Part shown: positions 1 through 10,607 of the stretch, in pieces
Position numbering within the stretch: the stretch's first letter is position 1
Layout of the letters: the number at the start of each line of letters is the position of its first letter
Assembly: GCF_003385595.1 (NCBI RefSeq)
Contig: NZ_QNUE01000002.1
Coordinates: 1-64,000 of the forward strand
DNA: 64,000 nt
Source of the DNA: Chryseobacterium flavum
GTDB lineage: Bacteria; Bacteroidota; Bacteroidia; Flavobacteriales; Weeksellaceae
Direction: 5' to 3'
The notes under the pieces: generated by a model
Seen by the model: the letters and a program-made list of their open reading frames with translations, nothing else
Database searches by the model: none
What the model was told of the DNA's origin: nothing
Made by a program: the position numbers and the translations under genes

Positions 1-22
1 TGTCGCTCCGTATTTGCGAGTG

Positions 23-54
23 CAAAAGTAAAACTTTATTTTTTAATGACCAAA
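23..54 (-). promoter_or_regulatory. Predicted leftward promoter A at window edge
   Basis: On the minus strand TTTG (54-51) is followed after 20 bases by TACTTTTG (30-23), which fits the Bacteroidota promoter pattern TTTG-N19-TAnnTTTG. It reads out of the left edge. The start region shares the block CGCTCCG (4-10) with promoter B (128-134). The downstream gene is outside the window. The arrangement would suit an rRNA operon, but that is inference. Confidence 0.45.
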
Positions 55-148
55 TGTTTTTGAAGAAAATTTTAAAGTTTTTTAAGTAACCTTAAATCCT
101 TCTCAACACCTTATCACCCTACTCCTGCGCTCCGATTTATTCGGACTG

Positions 149-178
149 CAAAGATACAAACTCTTTTTATTCCCACAA
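149..178 (-). promoter_or_regulatory. Predicted leftward promoter B
   Basis: On the minus strand TTG (178-176), 19 bases, then TATCTTTG (156-149): an exact match to the Bacteroidota TTG-N19-TAnnTTTG pattern. The sequence just downstream carries CCTACTC (118-124 on the plus strand), which also occurs downstream of promoter C (273-279). This suggests duplicated promoter units feeding the same leftward transcript. Confidence 0.5.
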
Positions 179-294
179 CTCTTTTTACAAAAAGTTTTGA
201 AAGTTTTTTTTTCGTCTGTCACCCTGAAGTAAATATTGTCCCTGCTTTTTAAAAGCCTTCTGCGCTTACTGACCTACTCTCGTTTTCAGTGGGG

Positions 295-326
295 CAAAGA
301 TAACAACTTATCATAACGCAAAACAA
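295..326 (-). promoter_or_regulatory. Predicted leftward promoter C
   Basis: Minus-strand TATCTTTG (302-295) is an exact -7 box. A TTG lies either 16 (321-319) or 21 (326-324) bases upstream, so the -33 element is less certain. It is the outermost of three leftward promoter-like units in the first 330 bases. Confidence 0.4.
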
Positions 327-657
327 GTTTATTTAACTTAAAATTGACCTTTTGTTCATATTTAACCATAACATCCTGAAACAAAGTGAGAAAAATTTTA
401 AACAAATGTTTGAGTAGTGAGGTCGAAGAGTTGGAGGATGGAAAAATACTGGGGAAAGGTGGTGTCTTTATATAGAAATGTTTCCAGCCGTGAAATTTAT
501 TAACTATAATCCATCTTAGCCCTGACAGAAATGGTTACCCCGAAGCACGCGGAGGAAGATCAGCAGCCAGCACCAAAAGAAGGGCGCCAGGAGTATGAAT
601 GGATAGCAGGATATAGCTCCTGATATATTAGTGGTATAGGATATTTTTCCTGCTGAT
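327..657. other. Intergenic stretch with no gene recognised
   Basis: Between the outermost leftward promoter and the cysS terminator I see no convincing reading frame, RNA gene or repeat. The left part is AT-rich and may hold upstream activating DNA for the promoters. The part from about 520 to 620 is more GC-rich, but no family could be recognised there. Confidence 0.4.
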
Positions 658-703
658 AAAAAAACATTCCGTAAGAGTACTATTATGCGGCTCCTACGGA
701 ATG
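658..703 (-). terminator. Intrinsic terminator after cysS
   Basis: Read on the minus strand, a 13-bp stem with one G-T wobble (arms at 703-691 and 677-665, outer arm CATTCCGTA) closes a 13-base loop and is followed directly by seven T. It lies 20 bases past the cysS stop and should end that transcript. Confidence 0.8.
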
Positions 704-722
704 GTATATGTGAAGTTATATT

Positions 723-2189
723 TTAGTTCAGAACATAAGATGTCCCATCTCTTCCGTCTTTTAATTCGATTCCTTCTGCAAGAAGTTTATCTCTGATCTG
801 ATCTGAAAGTTCAAAGTTTTTGGATTTTCTTGCCTGGTTTCTCAATTCAATTAAAACTTTTAAGGTCTGATCAAGCTTTTCATTGTTGTTTTCCTCTACA
901 GTCTGCAATCCCAGAACATCGAAGATAAAAGCATTTAATGTTGACTTTAGCTCTTCAAGATCTGCTGTTGAGATCGTTTCTTTACCATCATTCAAAGCAA
1001 AAATATATTTTACAGCTTCAAATAAGTGAGCGATCAGAATTGGAGAGTTGAAATCATCTGTTAATGCATCATAGCATTTTTTCTTCCATTCTATAAGGCT
1101 GAATTCTGATTGCCTATTATCATCAGGAGTAATGGAATTTAAAACCTTCACAGCTTCCATCAATCTGAGAAATCCCTTTTCACTGGCAATCATAGCATCA
1201 TTGGAAATGTCTAAAACACTTCTGTAATGTGCCTGAAGAAAGCAGAAACGTACAATTGAAGGATGAAAAGATTTTTCAAAGAAATCATTTTCTCCGGTAA
1301 CAAGCTGCATTGGAAGGATATAATTCCCAGTGGATTTACTCATGCGCTGAGAATTCATTGTTAACATATTGGCATGCATCCAATAATGTACCGGTGCTGC
1401 TCCATTGCAAGCTTTTCCCTGGGCAATTTCACATTCGTGGTGAGGAAATTTCAAATCCATTCCTCCTCCATGGATATCAAAAGTTTCACCCAGATATTTA
1501 GTACTCATGGCTGTACATTCGAGGTGCCATCCCGGGAAACCTTCTCCCCAAGGAGAATTCCATCTCATGATGTGAGCCGGAGAAGCTTTTTTCCAAAGGG
1601 CAAAATCCTGTGGATTCTTCTTTTCTCCCTGCCCGTCAAGATCACGGGTATTAGCAAAAAGTTCTTCTATATTACGTTTTGAGAGTTCACCGTAGTTCAG
1701 TCCCCTTTTATTATATTCTAAAACATCAAAATATACAGAACCGTTGCTTTCGTAGGCAAAACCTGTATCTATTAATTTCTGAGTAAGCTCAATCTGTTCT
1801 ACAATATGTCCTGTAGCTGTAGGTTCAATATTCGGAGGTAACAGGTTGAACATATCCAGTACTTTATGAAAATCCACAGTATATTTCTGTACAATTTCCA
1901 TAGGTTCAAGCTTTTCAAGCCTGGTTTGCTTTACAAATCTGTCATTATCAACATTTCCATCATCGGTAAGATGTCCGGCATCAGTAATATTTCTAACATA
2001 TCTTACTTTATACCCTAAATGCATCAGGGTACGATAGATAAAGTCAAAGGAAAGGAAAGTTCTTACATTCCCCAAGTGTACATTACTGTATACTGTGGGT
2101 CCACAGACATACATTCCTACGTTTCCTTCTAGGATTGGTTTGAATATTTCTTTTTCCGCTGTAAGGGAGTTATATATTTTTAGCTGCAT
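723..2189 (-). CDS. cysS: Cysteinyl-tRNA synthetase
   Basis: This cytoplasmic enzyme charges tRNA-Cys with cysteine. The 488-residue product shows both class I synthetase signatures: a HIGH-type HLGN at residues 38-41 and a KMSKS-type RMSKS at 282-286. Cys29, Cys225, His250 and Glu254 match the zinc ligands known for the E. coli enzyme. The C-terminal part ends in the usual helical region with [18 protein letters not shown], typical of the anticodon-stem side. Length is normal for the family (E. coli has 461). The start MQLKIYN is the only sensible one before the catalytic fold. A strong hairpin with a T run follows the stop. The 123-bp gap to the next gene upstream leaves room for its own promoter. 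Identity is secure. Confidence 0.97.
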   Translation of the reverse strand: MQLKIYNSLTAEKEIFKPILEGNVGMYVCGPTVYSNVHLGNVRTFLSFDFIYRTLMHLGYKVRYVRNITDAGHLTDDGNVDNDRFVKQTRLEKLEPMEIVQKYTVDFHKVLDMFNLLPPNIEPTATGHIVEQIELTQKLIDTGFAYESNGSVYFDVLEYNKRGLNYGELSKRNIEELFANTRDLDGQGEKKNPQDFALWKKASPAHIMRWNSPWGEGFPGWHLECTAMSTKYLGETFDIHGGGMDLKFPHHECEIAQGKACNGAAPVHYWMHANMLTMNSQRMSKSTGNYILPMQLVTGENDFFEKSFHPSIVRFCFLQAHYRSVLDISNDAMIASEKGFLRLMEAVKVLNSITPDDNRQSEFSLIEWKKKCYDALTDDFNSPILIAHLFEAVKYIFALNDGKETISTADLEELKSTLNAFIFDVLGLQTVEENNNEKLDQTLKVLIELRNQARKSKNFELSDQIRDKLLAEGIELKDGRDGTSYVLN

Positions 2190-2312
2190 TTATTTTTTAT
2201 TAAAAGATTCAATAGTTTTAAGATTCAAAAATTAGTTAAAATAAAAATCTGTCACAACAAATAATTGTCGTGATATAAATTTTATCTGAAACTTTTTTAA
2301 ATTTTATCATCA

Positions 2313-2747
2313 TTAAATCGCTTCTAAGTGATGCTGCAAATGATCTACATAATCCTTAATGATAAATTCCAAAGTAAATCTTTTTTGAAATTCTGTTTTG
2401 GTAGTATCACAGGTTCTTTGCATTGCTTCATCGGGAATATTTTCTACAATATGGACAATCTGGTAATTCAATACTTTCCAAAGATTAATCACTTCAGCAA
2501 CCGGAATATTCTGATAGTTCTGGGCTTTTACCCAAATGTTCTGATCGTAGACGATATTCTCGTTCTCTTTATATTGAGTGACTACAAATCTACGGATATT
2601 TGTAAAAGCACTGTCACACAGGTGGCCAATAATTTCTTTTTTTGACCATTTTTCAGGTGTAGCCTTGTAATTCCATTCTTCTTCAGAAATTGTCCGGAAC
2701 CGATGAACCTCTGCATCGATAATATTCTTAAGGAACTGGTAGTTCAT
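2313..2747 (-). CDS. DinB-like four-helix metalloprotein
   Basis: The 144-residue protein resembles the DinB/YfiT superfamily of four-helix-bundle, metal-binding proteins whose members are often thiol transferases or of unknown activity. Visible hallmarks are an early GHLCDSA segment with His42 and a C-terminal DHLQHHL segment with His136, His139 and His140, which would supply the three-histidine metal site. There is no signal peptide, so it should be cytoplasmic. It starts three bases after the folE stop, so the two genes are very likely co-transcribed. That spacing alone does not show a shared role. The substrate is unknown; many Flavobacteria carry such genes annotated only as DinB family. 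Confidence 0.8.
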   Translation of the reverse strand: MNYQFLKNIIDAEVHRFRTISEEEWNYKATPEKWSKKEIIGHLCDSAFTNIRRFVVTQYKENENIVYDQNIWVKAQNYQNIPVAEVINLWKVLNYQIVHIVENIPDEAMQRTCDTTKTEFQKRFTLEFIIKDYVDHLQHHLEAI

Positions 2748-2750
2748 TGG

Positions 2751-3416
2751 CTAGTCTAATTTTGCATGACTTCCTACATAATGCAGAAATTCCTGTCTTG
2801 TGATAGGGTTTGTTCTGAAGATTCCACTTAATTCTGCTGTAATAGTAGAACTCGCTGTATCTTTAATACCTCTGCAATTTACACATAGATGTTTTGCGTC
2901 AATAATGCAGGCTACATCTTTTGTTCCCAATGCTTCTTTCAATGCATCTACAATCTGCATGGTAAGTCTCTCCTGAACCTGCGGTCTTTTTGCATAATAA
3001 TCAACAATCCTGTTAATTTTTGAAAGGCCAATTACTTCCCCGTTAGAAATATAAGCTACATGTGCTCTTCCTATAATAGGTAAGAAGTGATGTTCACAAA
3101 AAGAATATACGGTAATATCTTTTTCCACCAACATCTGGCGGTATTTATACTTATTGGAAAAAGTAGAAATTCCCGGTTTGTTTTCAGGCAGAAGTCCTCC
3201 GAAAATTTCATTCACATACATTTTTGCAACACGCTTTGGAGAGTCTTTCAAGGAGTCATCAGTCATGTCCAGACCAAGTGTTTCCATAATTTCTCCAAAA
3301 AGCTCAGTTATTTTTTCTATTTTTTCCTGTGGCGATTTATCAAAAGCATCTTTCCTTATAGGCGTATGTTCTTTTCCAGTGAAAATATCATCGTCGTTAT
3401 CAGTAAAATCAACCAT
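2751..3416 (-). CDS. folE: GTP cyclohydrolase I
   Basis: The enzyme converts GTP to 7,8-dihydroneopterin triphosphate, the first step toward folate. It is a cytoplasmic decamer in known relatives. The 221-residue sequence contains the zinc site: Cys107 and His110 in SFCEHHFLPIIG, and Cys178 in HLCVNCRG. The core from about residue 30 onward is collinear with the family, and the first 25 residues are an acidic extension. The gene diverges from the acetyltransferase-like gene at 3519 across about 100 bp that must hold both promoters. The downstream DinB-like gene follows after three bases. Folate made here would support the MetF/MetH one-carbon steps encoded further right, although it is not in that operon. 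Confidence 0.95.
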   Translation of the reverse strand: MVDFTDNDDDIFTGKEHTPIRKDAFDKSPQEKIEKITELFGEIMETLGLDMTDDSLKDSPKRVAKMYVNEIFGGLLPENKPGISTFSNKYKYRQMLVEKDITVYSFCEHHFLPIIGRAHVAYISNGEVIGLSKINRIVDYYAKRPQVQERLTMQIVDALKEALGTKDVACIIDAKHLCVNCRGIKDTASSTITAELSGIFRTNPITRQEFLHYVGSHAKLD

Positions 3417-3518
3417 TTTTATTTAATTTGCAACAAAAATACGGATAATATTTGTTCATCTATTTCAATTAAGATGAAAAACATTATCTTTTTATAACCT
3501 ATTCTGATTAAAAAGCCT

Positions 3519-4673
3519 ATGATTATTGTCGAAGAAGTACAAGACAAATACCAGAGAAAGGAATTTTTAGAATTCCCTGCAAGACTCTATCAACACGACA
3601 AAAATTATATCCGTCCATTAGATCAGCATATTGAAGATATTTTTGATCCTGAAAAAAATAAATTCTTCAGAGAAGGAGAATGCAAAAGGTTCCTGTTTAA
3701 GAAAAATAATAAAACAGTAGGAAAAGTAGCTGTTTTTATCAGCAGCTGTTATCAGCAGGAACAACCTACGGGGGGAATTGGTTTCTTTGACTGTATCCAT
3801 GATCAGGAAACAGCTAATTTTATTTTTGACCATTGTAAAAACTGGCTTCAGAAAAAAGGAATGGAGGCAATGGATGGTCCCATCAATTTTGGCGAACGTG
3901 ATAAATTCTGGGGACTTCTGATCGAAGGCTTTATCGAACCTTTGTTTGCAATGAATTACAACTTTCCTTATTATAAAGAATTATTTGAAAGTTATGGTTT
4001 TCAGATTTATTTTGAACAGCTTTGTTTTACAAGGCCGATTTTTGCCGAAGTTTCAAGGGTTTTTACAATCGCTTATGAAAGAAATAAACGGAACCCTGCT
4101 ATTTCTGCATTGCCTATGAAAAAAAACAACCTGGAAAAGTTTGCCAGAGATTTTACAGAAGTTTATAATAAGGCATGGGCCTCTCATGGTGAAGGAAAAT
4201 ATCTTGAAGAGAATAAGGTTTTAAAAATGTTTAAAACCATGAAGCCAATTATCAACGAACATATTTCATGGTTTGTGTATGAAAATGAAAAACCTATTGC
4301 CATGTGGATCAACCTTCCTGACCTGAACCAATGGTTTAAATATTTAAACGGAAAATTTGGAATATTTGAAAAATTTAAGCTTTTATGGCTAAAACGGTTT
4401 AAAAAGAATAACAAAATGGTAGGATTGGTGTTTGGTGTCATACCGGAATGGCAAAAGAAAGGCATTGACGGTTATATGATATGGGAAGGTACGCAGCATT
4501 TACGAAAGCATACAGACTTTACCATTACGGAGCTTCAATGGATTGGCGATTTCAACCCTAAAATGATCAAGATTGCAGAAACTCTTGATACAAAGGTTAC
4601 AAGAAAATTAGCTACGTACCGCTATTTATTTGACAGAAATAAACCGTTTGAGCGACATCCTCCTGTCCTTTAA
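3519..4673 (+). CDS. GNAT-like acyltransferase, function unknown
   Basis: The 384-residue protein has no signal peptide and no membrane segment. Its layout suggests a GNAT-type fold: an N-terminal segment with KTVGKVAVFI around residues 65-75, and a C-terminal part with VGLVFGVIPEWQKKGIDGYM, where the QKKGID stretch resembles an acetyl-CoA pyrophosphate-binding loop. Large family members of about this size are found in many Bacteroidota as uncharacterised N-acetyltransferase-like proteins. I cannot name the substrate. It is monocistronic, divergent from folE and convergent with metF, and ends in a bidirectional hairpin. Confidence 0.65.
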   Translation: MIIVEEVQDKYQRKEFLEFPARLYQHDKNYIRPLDQHIEDIFDPEKNKFFREGECKRFLFKKNNKTVGKVAVFISSCYQQEQPTGGIGFFDCIHDQETANFIFDHCKNWLQKKGMEAMDGPINFGERDKFWGLLIEGFIEPLFAMNYNFPYYKELFESYGFQIYFEQLCFTRPIFAEVSRVFTIAYERNKRNPAISALPMKKNNLEKFARDFTEVYNKAWASHGEGKYLEENKVLKMFKTMKPIINEHISWFVYENEKPIAMWINLPDLNQWFKYLNGKFGIFEKFKLLWLKRFKKNNKMVGLVFGVIPEWQKKGIDGYMIWEGTQHLRKHTDFTITELQWIGDFNPKMIKIAETLDTKVTRKLATYRYLFDRNKPFERHPPVL

Positions 4674-4680
4674 ATAAAAG

Positions 4681-4700
4681 CCCTGCCATATCAGGCAGGG
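4681..4700. terminator. Bidirectional terminator hairpin
   Basis: CCCTGCC (4681-4687) pairs with GGCAGGG (4694-4700) around a 6-base loop. On the minus strand it is followed by CTTTTATTT, and on the plus strand by a weaker T-rich stretch. It sits between the convergent gene ends at 4673 and 4725 and should close the methionine operon. Confidence 0.7.
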
Positions 4701-4724
4701 GGTTCTTCATTTTTGGTACTTTTA

Positions 4725-5684
4725 TTAGAATAGCTCTCCGGCTACTTTTTTAATATTATCGCTCTTTCCCATGGAATAAAAATGTAAAACAGGAACTCCA
4801 AAATCGAGAAGTTCTTTACATTGGGTGATTGCCCACTCAATACCGATCTGTTTAACAGCTTCATTATTTTTGGCATTTTCCACTTCATTGATAAGTTCTT
4901 CGGGAAGATCTATCTTGAATACCTGTGGCAGGATTTTCAAATGCTTTTTTGTAGCTATTGGTTTTATTCCCGGAATGATTGGAACAGTTATTCCTATTTC
5001 TCTTGCTTTCTGAACGAATTCAATATACTTTTTATTGTCAAAGAACATTTGAGTCACAATATAATCTGCTCCGGCATCTACTTTTTGCTTCAGCCACTTC
5101 AGGTCATAATTCATTGAAGGGGCCTCCATATGCTTTTCAGGGTATCCGGCGACTCCGATGCAAAATTTGTTAAGCTCATCACATACCTGTTCTTCGTTAT
5201 GAAGATATTTTCCTCTTCCCAAATCGTTAATCTGATTTACAAGATCCATAGCGCTTGCATGCCCTCCTTGTGTAGGCTCGAAATACTGATGTCCTTTCAT
5301 TGCATCTCCCCGTAATGCCATCACATTATCAATACCCAGATACATACAATCTACCAAAAGATATTCTGTTTCTTCTTTGGTAAAACCTCCACACAATAGA
5401 TGCGGCACTGTATCTACATTATATTTGTGCTGAATGGCAGCACAGATTCCCAGGGTTCCGGGACGCATTCTTGTAATACGACGCTCCATCAGCCCATTAC
5501 CTTTATCAATATAAATATATTCTTCTCTTGAAGTGGTAACATCAATGAATGGCGGTTTGAATTCCATCAGTGGATCTATATTCGTATAGAGGTCCTCAAT
5601 CCCAATTCCTTTCTGTGGCGGAACAACTTCTAAAGAAAATAAAGTTTTTCCATTTGCATTTTTAATGTGTTCTGTTATCTTCAT
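4725..5684 (-). CDS. metF: 5,10-methylenetetrahydrofolate reductase
   Basis: MetF is an FAD enzyme that reduces 5,10-methylene-tetrahydrofolate to 5-methyl-tetrahydrofolate, the methyl donor for methionine synthase. The 319-residue product carries FSLEVVPP near the N-terminus, where Glu19 matches the catalytic glutamate of E. coli MetF. It also has VMALRGD at 121-127 and YIVTQMFFD near residue 210, all typical of the TIM-barrel family. Length is normal. It begins seven bases after the end of the C-terminal metH gene and is the last gene of the SAM-riboswitch operon. Supply of methyl-folate is thus co-regulated with its user. Confidence 0.95.
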   Translation of the reverse strand: MKITEHIKNANGKTLFSLEVVPPQKGIGIEDLYTNIDPLMEFKPPFIDVTTSREEYIYIDKGNGLMERRITRMRPGTLGICAAIQHKYNVDTVPHLLCGGFTKEETEYLLVDCMYLGIDNVMALRGDAMKGHQYFEPTQGGHASAMDLVNQINDLGRGKYLHNEEQVCDELNKFCIGVAGYPEKHMEAPSMNYDLKWLKQKVDAGADYIVTQMFFDNKKYIEFVQKAREIGITVPIIPGIKPIATKKHLKILPQVFKIDLPEELINEVENAKNNEAVKQIGIEWAITQCKELLDFGVPVLHFYSMGKSDNIKKVAGELF

Positions 5685-5691
5685 ATCAATT

Positions 5692-8352
5692 TTAATCTGC
5701 TAAATTTGGTGACAACCATTTTCTTGCTTCCTGAATACTGCAGCCTCTTCTTGCAGCATAATCATTAAGCTGATCCTCTGTAATTTTTCCTAAACCAAAA
5801 TATTTTGCGTGCGGGCTTCCGAAATAGTATCCTGAGACTGACGCTGTCGGAAACATTGCTAAGCTTTCAGTGAGATAAACCCCTGTATTCTCTTCTACTT
5901 TCAAAAGATCCCAGATTGTTCTCTTTTCCAAATGGTCGGGACAAGCCGGATAACCCGGTGCCGGACGAATTCCTTTGTATTTTTCGGCAATAAGTTCCTC
6001 GTTACTTAGGTTTTCCTGAACAGCGTATCCCCAATATTCTGTTCTTACTTTTTTATGTAAAAACTCGGCATAAGCTTCTGCAAAACGGTCTGCCAATGCT
6101 TTTACCATAATAGCATTGTAATCATCATTGGCTTTTTCGTATTCTTCTGCCAACTCATCGGTTCCGAAACCTGTCGTAACACAGAATGCTCCTACATAAT
6201 CAGTCTTTCCCGAAATTTGCGGAGCAATAAAGTCGCTTAGTGCCAGATAATCTTTTCCTTTTGATCTTTGAGCCTGTTGCCTTAGGGTTAAAAATTTGGC
6301 TTGCTCTTCATTATTTTCATCAAAAATCAGGATATCATCGGTTTCATTGGAATTAGCTTTGAAAATTCCAAAGACAGCTTTTGCTGTTAATAGTTTTTCG
6401 TCCAGAATTCTATTTAAAATAACCTGTGCATCTTTAAAGAGTTCCTTCGCCTGCACCCCTACAACCTCATCTTCCAAAATATTCGGATATTTCCCATGAA
6501 GATCCCAACTTCTGAAGAATGGAGACCAGTCTATGAAAGGCAACAGTTCTCTTAAATCCTGATTTTCGATTACAGTTATCCCCAGGTTGTTCGGTGCAAA
6601 GATATTTTCGTTTTCCCAATCAATTTTTAACCGATTTTCTCTTGCCTCTTCAATGGAAACATAATCTTTATCTACCTGTCTGTTCAGGAACTTTTCTCTG
6701 AAATCCGAATAGTCGTTTTTCAATTCAGAAACATATTCTTTATTTCTGTCTCCCAATAATGAGCTTACGACGTTTACGGCTCTAGAGGCATCATTAACGT
6801 GAACCACTGCATTTTTATATTTTAGATCAATTTTCACTGCAGTATGCGCTTTGGATGTTGTTGCTCCACCGATCAGGAGGGGAAAATCAAGATTTTGCCG
6901 TTCTAATTCGGAAGCGATGTAGACCATTTCATCCAAACTTGGCGTAATTAATCCGCTTAATCCGATTACATCTACGTTTTCTTCAATCGCTGTCTGGATT
7001 ATTTTTTCGGCAGGAACCATTACCCCAAGATCAACAATTTCATAATTATTACATCCAAGAACAACACTTACAATATTTTTACCGATATCATGAACGTCTC
7101 CTTTTACCGTAGCCATCAGAATTTTTCCGTTAGCAGGCTTTGAACTGTCTTTTTCAGCTTCTATGTAAGGTTGTAGGTATGCAACTGCTTTTTTCATAAC
7201 TCTTGCGGATTTTACAACCTGCGGTAAGAACATTTTTCCACTTCCGAATAAATCCCCTACCACTCCCATTCCGGTCATAAGATTAATCTCAATGACATGG
7301 AGTGGTTTTTCAGCTAATTGTCTTGCTTCTTCAACATCTTCTTCTATAAAACGGTCTATTCCTTTAACCAATGCATGAGTAATTCTTTCCTGTAAAGGAA
7401 GATTTCTCCATTCTAAATCTTCAGTCTTTTCTTTTTTTACGGATTTATGCTTCTCAGAATACTCAAGAAGCCTTTCTGTGGCATCTTCTCTTCTATCCAG
7501 AATTACATCCTCTACAAGTTCCAGCAGCTCTTTATTAATTTCATCATATACTTCAAGCATTGCCGGGTTTACAATTCCAATATTCATTCCTGCCTGAATA
7601 GCATGATAAAGGAAAACGGAGTGCATTGCTTCTCTTACAGTATCATTTCCACGGAATGAAAATGATACATTGCTTACTCCCCCGCTCACTGATACATAAG
7701 GAAGATTAGTTCTTACCCAACGTGTTGCCTCTATGAAATCAATAGCGTTTCTTCTGTGCTCATCCATTCCTGTAGCGACCGGAAAAATATTTAAATCAAA
7801 AATGATATCTTCAGCCGGAAACCCAACCTGATTCACCAGGATATCATAAGAGCGTTTTGAAATCTCAATTCTTCGTTCAAGATTGTCTGCCTGCCCTACC
7901 TCATCAAATGCCATTACAATAACTGCAGCACCGTATCTTTTAATGGTCTTGGCCTGTTTGACAAATTCTTCTTCTCCTCCTTTCAGACTGATAGAGTTTA
8001 CTACACATTTCCCCTGTGCTACCTGAAGTCCTGCTTCCAGAATTTCCCATTTGGAAGAGTCTACCATGACCGGAATTCTTGCAATATCAGGCTCGGAAGC
8101 AATTAAATTCAAAAATTTAATCATAGAAGCTTTCCCATCTATCAGCCCGTCATCAAAGTTAACATCCAATATCTGTGCACCTCCTTCTACCTGGTGCCGG
8201 GCAATATCTAATGCTTCGGGGAATTTTTCTTCCTTTATTAGTCTTAAAAATTTTTTAGAACCGGCAACATTGGTTCTTTCACCAACATTGATAAAATTAC
8301 TTTCCGGTGTTATGATAAGAGGCTCAAGGCCTGATAATCTTAAATACTTCAT
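5692..8352 (-). CDS. metH: Methionine synthase, C-terminal half (folate, cobalamin and activation domains)
   Basis: This 886-residue protein carries every MetH module except the homocysteine-binding one. The pterin-binding barrel comes first ([13 protein letters not shown] near residues 20-32). A helical cap and cobalamin domain follow (residues about 320-560), with the cobalt-ligating DVHDIG at 419-424, ligand His421. The AdoMet-binding reactivation domain is last ([12 protein letters not shown] at about 796-807). The missing module is the separate gene at 9533-10543. The two lengths add to 1222 residues, close to the 1227 of E. coli MetH. This is a two-protein cobalamin-dependent methionine synthase, as known in other Bacteroidota, and not a broken gene. 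It needs vitamin B12, but no cobalamin genes are in this window. Confidence 0.95.
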   Translation of the reverse strand: MKYLRLSGLEPLIITPESNFINVGERTNVAGSKKFLRLIKEEKFPEALDIARHQVEGGAQILDVNFDDGLIDGKASMIKFLNLIASEPDIARIPVMVDSSKWEILEAGLQVAQGKCVVNSISLKGGEEEFVKQAKTIKRYGAAVIVMAFDEVGQADNLERRIEISKRSYDILVNQVGFPAEDIIFDLNIFPVATGMDEHRRNAIDFIEATRWVRTNLPYVSVSGGVSNVSFSFRGNDTVREAMHSVFLYHAIQAGMNIGIVNPAMLEVYDEINKELLELVEDVILDRREDATERLLEYSEKHKSVKKEKTEDLEWRNLPLQERITHALVKGIDRFIEEDVEEARQLAEKPLHVIEINLMTGMGVVGDLFGSGKMFLPQVVKSARVMKKAVAYLQPYIEAEKDSSKPANGKILMATVKGDVHDIGKNIVSVVLGCNNYEIVDLGVMVPAEKIIQTAIEENVDVIGLSGLITPSLDEMVYIASELERQNLDFPLLIGGATTSKAHTAVKIDLKYKNAVVHVNDASRAVNVVSSLLGDRNKEYVSELKNDYSDFREKFLNRQVDKDYVSIEEARENRLKIDWENENIFAPNNLGITVIENQDLRELLPFIDWSPFFRSWDLHGKYPNILEDEVVGVQAKELFKDAQVILNRILDEKLLTAKAVFGIFKANSNETDDILIFDENNEEQAKFLTLRQQAQRSKGKDYLALSDFIAPQISGKTDYVGAFCVTTGFGTDELAEEYEKANDDYNAIMVKALADRFAEAYAEFLHKKVRTEYWGYAVQENLSNEELIAEKYKGIRPAPGYPACPDHLEKRTIWDLLKVEENTGVYLTESLAMFPTASVSGYYFGSPHAKYFGLGKITEDQLNDYAARRGCSIQEARKWLSPNLAD

Positions 8353-8357
8353 TGATT

Positions 8358-9449
8358 TTATTCTTCTAAAATATAGTAGGCATTATTTGCATTCTGCCTC
8401 AATAAATCTCTATGCTTACTTAATGCCGTCAACAGTGGAAATCTTTTATATGCTAAGCCATATTCTTTTGCAAATTCTTCAATTTCTTCTGTGATCTCAT
8501 TGTAATACATATAGCTGTAGTTTGGAAATAAATGATGGGCCACATGGAAATTAAAGTTTCCAAGCACATTCCTTACAAACCAATTATTTTCTTTTAAGTC
8601 ATTGGTGACCTCCAATTGGTGACGAAGCCAGCTGAACGGAAGACCATTCTTTTCATCTAATTTTGGAAAGGCATTATCAGGAAGGGGATGCAGAGGCAAT
8701 AAAACAAACAATGCAAAAATACTTGCTGAAATTACCTGTAAAAACCATGCTCCCAATGCTAATCCTATTGATACTTTAAAGAACATCACAGGAATCACAA
8801 TCTGATAAAAGAAGTAAAAAAGTTTATAACATACCATTTTCACTTTTTCTATTACCGGTATTTTTCCCTGTGTTTTTAAAATCACCCTTTCCTTATCAAA
8901 GAAATCCCTGAAATCTCTGATAAACATCCAGTTAAACAGATATAACGGATATACAAGAAAAAAAAACCTATGCTGATATTTTTGAATTCCTTTTGCTTTG
9001 ATCCAGGGCACTATTAAAAGCAAACCGCTTTGCTCAATATCAGTGTCCCAGCCGTCAACATTAGGATATGCATGATGACTTGCAATATGTCGTTTTTTCC
9101 AGATGTAAGAATTAGCACCTACAAAATCAAAAATGTACAAAACCAATCCATTCAGTTTTTTACTTTTATAAATATTATTATGTGCTGCTTCATGAATCAG
9201 ATTTAAATAAATTAAAACAAGGAAGATTCCCATAGAAACAAAACTCAGTATGTAAACCCAGGGTCTTTCAGCATTCAGTATAGCTACAGCATATAAACCT
9301 ATATAAATCAAAGGCAGAAGAACAGCTTTGATCTGAATATAAATATCCCTGTTTTCAGGAATTGCTTCTACTCTCTGGTTCACTTTCTTTCTCAGTTCAT
9401 TAAACAGTTTGGCATCATCTGAATCTTTAAAGTAACTTGGCTTTTCCAT
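8358..9449 (-). CDS. Membrane fatty acid desaturase
   Basis: This 363-residue integral membrane di-iron enzyme shows the three histidine boxes of the desaturase family: HEAAH at 86-90, HIASHH at 121-126 and HVAHH at 302-306. Hydrophobic segments lie at about 40-60, 66-84 and 205-255. Such enzymes introduce double bonds into acyl chains of lipids or acyl-CoA at the inner membrane. It is oddly placed: it sits between the two metH halves, five bases from the C-terminal half and 83 bases from the N-terminal half. It is therefore likely transcribed from the SAM-riboswitch promoter unless the 83-bp gap holds its own start. The exact substrate and bond position cannot be read from sequence. Confidence 0.9.
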   Translation of the reverse strand: MEKPSYFKDSDDAKLFNELRKKVNQRVEAIPENRDIYIQIKAVLLPLIYIGLYAVAILNAERPWVYILSFVSMGIFLVLIYLNLIHEAAHNNIYKSKKLNGLVLYIFDFVGANSYIWKKRHIASHHAYPNVDGWDTDIEQSGLLLIVPWIKAKGIQKYQHRFFFLVYPLYLFNWMFIRDFRDFFDKERVILKTQGKIPVIEKVKMVCYKLFYFFYQIVIPVMFFKVSIGLALGAWFLQVISASIFALFVLLPLHPLPDNAFPKLDEKNGLPFSWLRHQLEVTNDLKENNWFVRNVLGNFNFHVAHHLFPNYSYMYYNEITEEIEEFAKEYGLAYKRFPLLTALSKHRDLLRQNANNAYYILEE

Positions 9450-9532
9450 TATATTAAATTTTGTGGTTTATTTAAAGATAATATTTATAACCCAGCCCCC
9501 ATTCTTGATTTTAATTAAAAAAATCTATTAAA

Positions 9533-10543
9533 TCACACAAATTCTTTCAATTTCCTTGGCGGATAGTTTTCCACCAGATTTGCAATTGCTTTAATATGTT
9601 CCGGAGTTGTCCCACAACATCCCCCGATAATATTAATCAAGCCTTTTTCCACATATTCTTTGATCTGTCTGGCCATATCCTCAGGAGTTTCGTCATATTT
9701 TCCGAAGGCATTCGGTAAACCGGCATTCGGGTATGCGGAAACATAAAATTCCGAATTATGGGCCAATGTTTCAAGGTAAGGTGTCAATTGATCTGCTCCC
9801 AATGCGCAGTTAAATCCAACACTTAACAGATCCAGATGAGAAACAGATATCAGGAATGCTTCCGCTGTTTGTCCGCTTAATGTTCTTCCTGAAGCATCTG
9901 TAATGGTTCCTGAAACCATAATCGGAATCTTGATACCTCTTTCTTCCTGGAGTTCATCAATAGCAAATAAAGCAGCTTTAGCGTTTAATGTATCAAAAAT
10001 TGTTTCTACCAGCAGTATATCTGCACCCCCATCTAACAATGCCTCACACTGTTGTTTGTAAGCTACTCTCAATTCTTCAAAAGTGATTGCTCTGTATCCC
10101 GGATCATTGACATCCGGACTTAAGCTTGCCGTTCTGTTGGTTGGACCTATGGATCCTGCTACGAATCTCGGTTTATCAGGATTCTTAGCGGTATATTCGT
10201 CACAGGCTTTTCTTGCAATTTTCGCAGACTCATAATTCAATTCATAAACCAGGTCCTCCATATGATAGTCTGCCATTGCAATTGTAGTTCCTGAAAACGT
10301 ATTGGTTTCAATAATATCAGCTCCTGCTTCCAGATATTTTTTATGAACTTCTTCAATTGCCTGAGGCTGTGTCAGGGAAAGAAGATCATTATTCCCTTTT
10401 ACCGGATGATTCCAATCTTTAAAACGTTCACCGCGGTAATCTTCTTCTTCAAACCTATACCGCTGAAGCATTGTTCCCATAGCTCCATCCAGGATAAGGA
10501 TACGTTCTTTAAGGGCTTTGTTTAGTGATTCTATATTTGTCAT
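9533..10543 (-). CDS. metH: Methionine synthase, homocysteine-binding subunit
   Basis: This 336-residue homocysteine S-methyltransferase module corresponds to the first domain of full-length MetH. The barrel starts with [13 protein letters not shown]. The zinc-binding cysteines that activate homocysteine are in GFNCALG and in [11 protein letters not shown] near the C-terminus. Alone it could be a cobalamin-independent methyltransferase. However, it lies in the same operon as the folate/cobalamin half, and the lengths complement each other, so the two most likely act as one enzyme. Its start MTNIESLN leaves a 64-bp gap to metZ upstream. The fatty acid desaturase gene intervenes before the C-terminal half. 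Confidence 0.93.
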   Translation of the reverse strand: MTNIESLNKALKERILILDGAMGTMLQRYRFEEEDYRGERFKDWNHPVKGNNDLLSLTQPQAIEEVHKKYLEAGADIIETNTFSGTTIAMADYHMEDLVYELNYESAKIARKACDEYTAKNPDKPRFVAGSIGPTNRTASLSPDVNDPGYRAITFEELRVAYKQQCEALLDGGADILLVETIFDTLNAKAALFAIDELQEERGIKIPIMVSGTITDASGRTLSGQTAEAFLISVSHLDLLSVGFNCALGADQLTPYLETLAHNSEFYVSAYPNAGLPNAFGKYDETPEDMARQIKEYVEKGLINIIGGCCGTTPEHIKAIANLVENYPPRKLKEFV

Positions 10544-10607
10544 CTCTTTTATAGTTTTTGAGTGATACTGACAGGATTTTGTCCTGTCTTTGCAGATCTC
10601 TTTGTAA

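Noticed and set aside
1310-1682. Plus-strand frames inside cysS
   Set aside because: They lie antisense to a secure gene, show no family features, and overlap each other.
5692-10543. Split metH as a pseudogene
   Set aside because: Both halves have complete domains, clean frames and complementary lengths (1222 residues in total). Two-protein MetH is known in Bacteroidota.
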